The translations under genes and the position numbers were made by a program. A stretch of DNA of 64,000 nt from Dipteronia dyeriana. Taxonomy: Eukaryota; Streptophyta; Magnoliopsida; Sapindales; Sapindaceae. The notes below the pieces were generated by a model. It was not told where the DNA came from. It saw nothing but the letters and a program-made list of their open reading frames with translations, and ran no database searches. Numbering within the stretch: the stretch's first letter is position 1; each line of letters starts with the position of its first letter. The stretch spans positions 64,281,253 to 64,345,252 of the forward strand of contig CM065297.1 of assembly GCA_032871835.1 (NCBI GenBank), written 5' to 3'. Positions 59,227 to 64,000 of the stretch are shown in pieces.

Positions 59227-61347
59227 TGTTGGAACCCTGTTCACCGGTCATGCAGCGGAACTAGGTTTTAATTTTTTTTATAAAGATCATATATGTATCT
59301 GGGACCAGTGAACTTTGGATCGTAATTGTTTTTCGGAACTAATACATACAATATGTAAATATAGGATATTGCAACAAAAATCAGAAGAAGAAAATCTTAC
59401 CAACATTTGGAGGCTCCTTCACTTTTCGATATGCTTCTATCTGAACCACTCGATCTTCCTCGTTATCTCCCGGAACTGGTAACTACGTGTGGACGCGTCA
59501 CGGTCTCAAGAACTTGAATGGAGGATGTAAAGAGAATTGAAGAAACTCTTTCTTCTATGTGTTTCAAAAACACATAAAACATGAAACAATATACATATAT
59601 ATATATATTGCATGCTTCAATTTTCACGAATATATATCACTGCTTCTCTCGCTTTTACACAAATATATATATAGCTCTAATGTACAAACTTTTTGCACTT
59701 GCTCACAATATATATATATATATATATAACTCTACTGCTCCCACTTTTTGCACTTGCTCACAATATATATATATATATATAACTCTACTGCACTCCCTTT
59801 TTACACACACAAATTTTATATATGTATATTTTGCACACATGCCTCTTCTTGCTTTTATATATATATATATATATATATGTATTAAGTATTTGCATCCTAT
59901 GTAAATTCTTCTTTTGACTATTATTTCATGTACACACCAATTTGCATCCAATGCAATCTCTTGTGTTATTAATTGATATATATCTTTTAATTATCCTTTT
60001 TAAATATATCTTAAATATTAAAAGTGACAATAAGTATTTTAAATTTAAACTTAAAATTCAAATACTTAGATAAATGATTTAGTAAGATAAAAATAATCCT
60101 ATTATTTTATTTTCACCAAAATCCATATATCAACTAACACCCTCTAATTAATAGTTAATTCATAATTCATAATTATCAATATAATTAAATAATCTAATTA
60201 TTTAATTAATTTAACTATTAACATTCATTAATTAAATAGTCTCATTATTCAATTAATTTCCGAATATATACGTGTCACTTTGGTAACACAATTAATTGGA
60301 CAATCCAATTAATTAACCGTGACCCTTGTTACCTAAATCAATCGGGATAGCAAGGGGACCTAATGGACCTACAGTATTTTGAGCTCCAATAATCCTCGGA
60401 ATCATTAATTAAACTCTTTAATTAATATTCATTGATTATCAACTCCGATGTTATTCCACTAAAAACCAGAAGCTGTACTCTCTCAACTGTAGATGCTTTT
60501 ACACAGACCGATACAACTCGATGTCCATCGATATAGCTATTACATATGGTGTGATCCTCCACAGTAGTTCATAATTAGAGCTAGGTCATAATGTCTGTTA
60601 TACCCCTTTAATCACATATATCCTTTAAGTACCATTGATTCTCTAATGGACAAAAATCATATTTCCTCACAGAATTAGGAGAGCGCTCATATTGTCCAAG
60701 CCCCGAATCAACCCTTAAGGGAACTACCATCTACTTCTCACAAGATGGAGTGGATTCCACTATTGTGTACAAACCTTCCCAACCATAAGCCAAACCGCAA
60801 TCCCAACATACGGAGTATATTGATCAGGAAATGCATCTGACCTTACCCATGGTATATCAAAGACCACGATCTAACTTGAAGGAGTCGATAAGACACTCAA
60901 GATTAAGATCACCCACATATATTCATCATTAGTTGATATATATGAATCTCATCGGTAAACGGATCTTGGTGAGAGATTCATATAGATCATGGCCCAGTCC
61001 TATATGATCACATCATACAAGGTGCCTCCATTCTCATATCTCCATACGAATGATTCAGGATAGAATCACCCTACATTACGGAATGGACCGCAACTATAGA
61101 TTAACCACAAATAAAGTACCCAGCTTTATTTGCTATCTATGGACTCTTTAGATTGCACGTCTCTTACTGTATCCATCCGTATATGACACTCATATACACA
61201 GTTCGAGATTACATCCGACAATCCTCGATGTTAAATTTATGCACAAGTTATATAATAAACAGCACAACAATAATGTATTGAACTTTTCCATTTATTTATT
61301 TAATAAATCCATTTACAAATTACATCTTTAGGGCATAAACCCCAACA
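59227..61347 (-). repeat. 3' LTR of copia 2
   Basis: About 2.12 kb, the same family as the solo LTR at 56762-58865 but inverted. It contains several (TA)n runs between 59597 and 59878. Confidence 0.92.
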
Positions 61348-61361
61348 ATCTCCCACTTCCA

Positions 61362-64000
61362 CTAAAGCATGTGAGGCATGTCTCGTAACCCTAGACCATC
61401 TAGGTGACCCGAAAATATTTTAGCCAGTAAAGTCTTCGTAAATGGATCAGCATGATTGTCTTGTGAGGCTATCTTGGTCACGATCACATCTCATCTCTGC
61501 ACTATCTCTCAAATGAGATGATACTTTCTCTATATATGCTTCCCTATTTTGTGGCTTCTTGGTTATTTAGAATTAGCCACAACACCACTGTTATAACAAT
61601 AAAGTGTAATGGGCCTATCCAGATCTGGAACAACTTCCAGATCACTCAAGAACTTACGGAGCCAAACAGTCTCTTTAGCAGCTTCACAAGTGGCTACATA
61701 TTCGGCTTCCATTTTGGAGTCAGCAATGCAAGATTGCTTGATACTTCTCCACACAATGGCTCCACCACCTAGGGTGAATACTGATCCAGACGTGGATTTC
61801 CTAGAATCTCTGTCTGACTGAAAATTAGAATCTGTATATCCTAATGGGATCAAATCCTGCCCAGAATACACTAGCATATAATCTCTCGTTCTCCGAAGAT
61901 ACTTGAGAATTGTCTTGACAGCAACCCAATGATCCAATCATGGGTTAGACTGGTATCTACTGACTACTCCCACTGCATATCAGGTGTCCGGTCTCGTGCA
62001 TAACATAGCATACATGAGACTACCTACTGTCGATGCATAGGGTACACGTTTCATATCCTCAAATTCTTGAGCTGTCTTAGGACACTGTTCCTTAGACAAA
62101 TTAACTACATGCCTAGAAGGTAAATTACCTTTCTTGGAGTTTTGCATCAAAAATCGCACAAGAATCTTGTCGATATATAATGCCTGAGACAGTGCTATGA
62201 GTTTGTTCTTACGATTACTTATAAGCTGGATCCCAAGAACATAACTCGTCTATCCCAAATTTTTCATTTGGAATTGGCTAGCCAGCCAGCCCTTTACATC
62301 AGACAACACTCCCACATCATTCTCAATGAGTAGGATATCATCTACGTATAGGACCAAGAAAACTACTTTCTTATCAATGATGCACTAGTAGACACAAGGC
62401 TCATCGATATTCTGCTGGAAGCCATAGGTTTTGATCACATCATCAAACCTGATGTTCCAAGATCTAGATGCTTGCTTAAGCCCATAAATGGACCTTTACA
62501 GCTTGCAAACCTTTTGCTCTTGATCTGGACACAGGAATCCCTCTTGTTGCATCATATAGATGCTCTCATCAAGATTGTCATTCAAGAATGCAGTATTGAC
62601 GTCCATTTGCCAAATTTCGTAATCGAAACAGGCAGCAATGGATAAGAGAATCCTAATAGACTTAAACATGGCTACTGGCGAGAAGATCTCTTCATAATCG
62701 ACCCCCTCTTTCTGGGTATAACCCTTAGCCACTAGCCTTGCCTTGAAGGTCTCTACCTTTCCGTCTACTCCTCTCTTTCTCTTGTAGATCCATTTACACC
62801 CTATGGGCTTTACCTCATCCGGTAAGTCTACAAGATCCCAGACTGAGTTAGAGTACATGGACTCCATCTCGAGATTCATGGCTTTAAGCCATTCCTCTTT
62901 ATCAGGATCTTCCATTACATTCTTAAATGTCAATAGATCATCAACACTATCAGCAGAGACAACATCTTGTCCCTCACCTAAACCTAAATAGCGTTCAGGT
63001 TGTCTCACAACCCTCTCACTACGCCTAGGTGGTAGTGTATCCTGATCAGGAACCATCTGACTCTCAGATGTTTGTAGAACAACAACTCTTGTTGATGAAG
63101 CACTAGTCACGCCAGGCTCCAACTCATTTAATACAATCTTGGAACGAGGTTTATGGTCACTAATGTAATTGTCCTCAAGAAACGTAGCATTTGTCGATAC
63201 AAATTCTTTGTTATCTTCAGGACTATAGAAGTGTCCACCTCTGGTCTCATTGGAGTATCCTACAAACAGGTAGACAATAGATTTGGAGTCTAGCTTTCCA
63301 GTTATACTCTTCAGCACGTGTGCTGGAAACCCCCATATGCGGAAATGTCACAAACTAGCTTTACGACCATTCCACAACTCTAGGGGAGTCTTAGGAACAG
63401 ATTTGGATGGCACTACATTCAAAATGTATGCCACTGTTTGTAACGCATATCCCCATAAGGAATTTGGTAATGATGAGAAACTAATCATAGATCTCACAAT
63501 TTCCATTAGGGCTTCTCTCCGCTACACCATTTTGCTGAGGTGTACCGGGAGTTGTGAGTTGGGAAACTATCCCATGCTCGACCATGAAGTCTTCAAACTC
63601 TTGGTCAAGGTACTAACCTCCACAATCCGAGTGTAGTGACTTGATAGTCCTACCTAATTGATTCTTAACTTCAGCTCAAAATTCTTTGAACATTTCAAAT
63701 GTTTCCGACTTTCGTTGCATTAGGTAGACATATCCGTATCTTGAGTAGTCATCTATAAAGGTGATATAATACTTATAGGCACCTCTAGCTTTAACATTCA
63801 TCGGTCCGCAGACGTCTGTATGTATAAGCTCTAGTTGTTCCTTAGCTCTAAGCCCTTTTCCAATAAAAAGTCTCTTAGTCATCTTACATTCCAAACAATA
63901 TTCGCATACAGGTAAGGTACCAACCTTTAACTCACTTAAAGGTCCACTTTTTACTAGTCTGACTATCCGGTCAAGGTTGATATGACCAAGCCTTAGATGC
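61362..64000 (-). pseudogene. pol relic of copia 2, truncated by the window end
   Basis: Minus strand. Gag-pre-integrase sequence lies at about 63895-64000. The integrase core at 63676-63894 has TDVCGP and TFIDDYSRYGY. Integrase continues to about 63320 with a Glu-to-stop change in the SDCGG.YLDQE stretch and a frameshift after NGVAER. The linker and RT (62496-63317) have CKWIYKRK, ARLVAKGYTQKEG and WQMDVNTAFLN. The RT C-terminus with LVLYVDD lies near 62330-62450, with a stop just before. RNase H (61563-61937) has YTDSNFQSD and KQSCIADSKMEAEY, and the end is at 61362. Several stops make it inactive. Confidence 0.9.

Larger units (their letters stand above)
59227..64000 (-). mobile_element. 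Ty1-copia retrotransposon 2, runs off the window
   Basis: The 3' LTR is 59227-61347 (element orientation minus, TGTTGGGG...TTCCAACA). The possible target duplication on the left is ACCAC (59222-59226). A purine tract (AGTGGAAGTGGGAGAT on minus) precedes the LTR. Pol follows to the window end. The 5' LTR is outside. Confidence 0.92.

Noticed and set aside
1..64000. tRNA, rRNA or organellar insertions
   Set aside because: I looked for tRNA-like cloverleaf boxes, rRNA-like and chloroplast-like stretches and saw none. A dedicated scan was not possible.

Overview
This window is nuclear DNA from a flowering plant, most likely a eudicot. It is AT-rich and holds a plant-only AP2/ERF transcription factor, a spliced plant-type gene, MULE, Tourist and hAT relics, and many nested Ty1-copia and Ty3-gypsy LTR retrotransposons. 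I cannot name the species. Only two loci look like intact host genes, both on the minus strand: a RAP2.4/WIND1-type AP2/ERF factor (905-2032) and a four-exon uncharacterised gene (16393-17974) with an E2F-type site in its promoter. A third, weak small-gene candidate lies at 33707-34083.

Layout. 1-2.7 kb: the AP2/ERF gene with its TATA box and G-box. 2.7-14 kb: non-autonomous DNA transposons. These are a palindromic pair of elements carrying a nested hAT-type MITE (3.5-5.1 kb), two MULE-like elements (5.2-6.7 and 7.0-8.4 kb), a small MITE (9.6 kb), a TIR element whose core is about 40 copies of an A-tract-phased ~21-bp repeat (10.3-11.7 kb), and a Tourist-like element (12.25-12.97 kb). 14-18.4 kb: the E2F-site gene and its flanks. 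18.4-30.4 kb: a decayed minus-strand Ty1-copia element interrupted by a gypsy-like, tandem-repeat-rich element that encodes nothing recognisable (20635-26879, exact 5-bp TSD). 31.1-33.06 kb: a broken hAT transposase of the ZMYM1-like type. 34.6-44.7 kb: a 10-kb LTR element with ~2-kb LTRs, no recognisable pol, several tandem arrays and antisense coding relics. 44.96-64 kb: a gypsy element of apparently the same LTR family, broken by three copia insertions: a full copia (45039-54584) in its LTR, a solo LTR (56762-58865) in its gag, and a second copia (59227 to beyond the window end), also in its gag.

The insertion order can be read from target-site duplications and from host sequence that rejoins across each insert. 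All copia pol regions carry stops, frameshifts or deletions. The host genes show no obvious pathway link. The clearest possible gene-TE interaction is the copia 3' LTR about 110 bp upstream of the E2F site, facing the 16393-17974 gene. Calls rest on reading the sequence by eye; no search or alignment was run.
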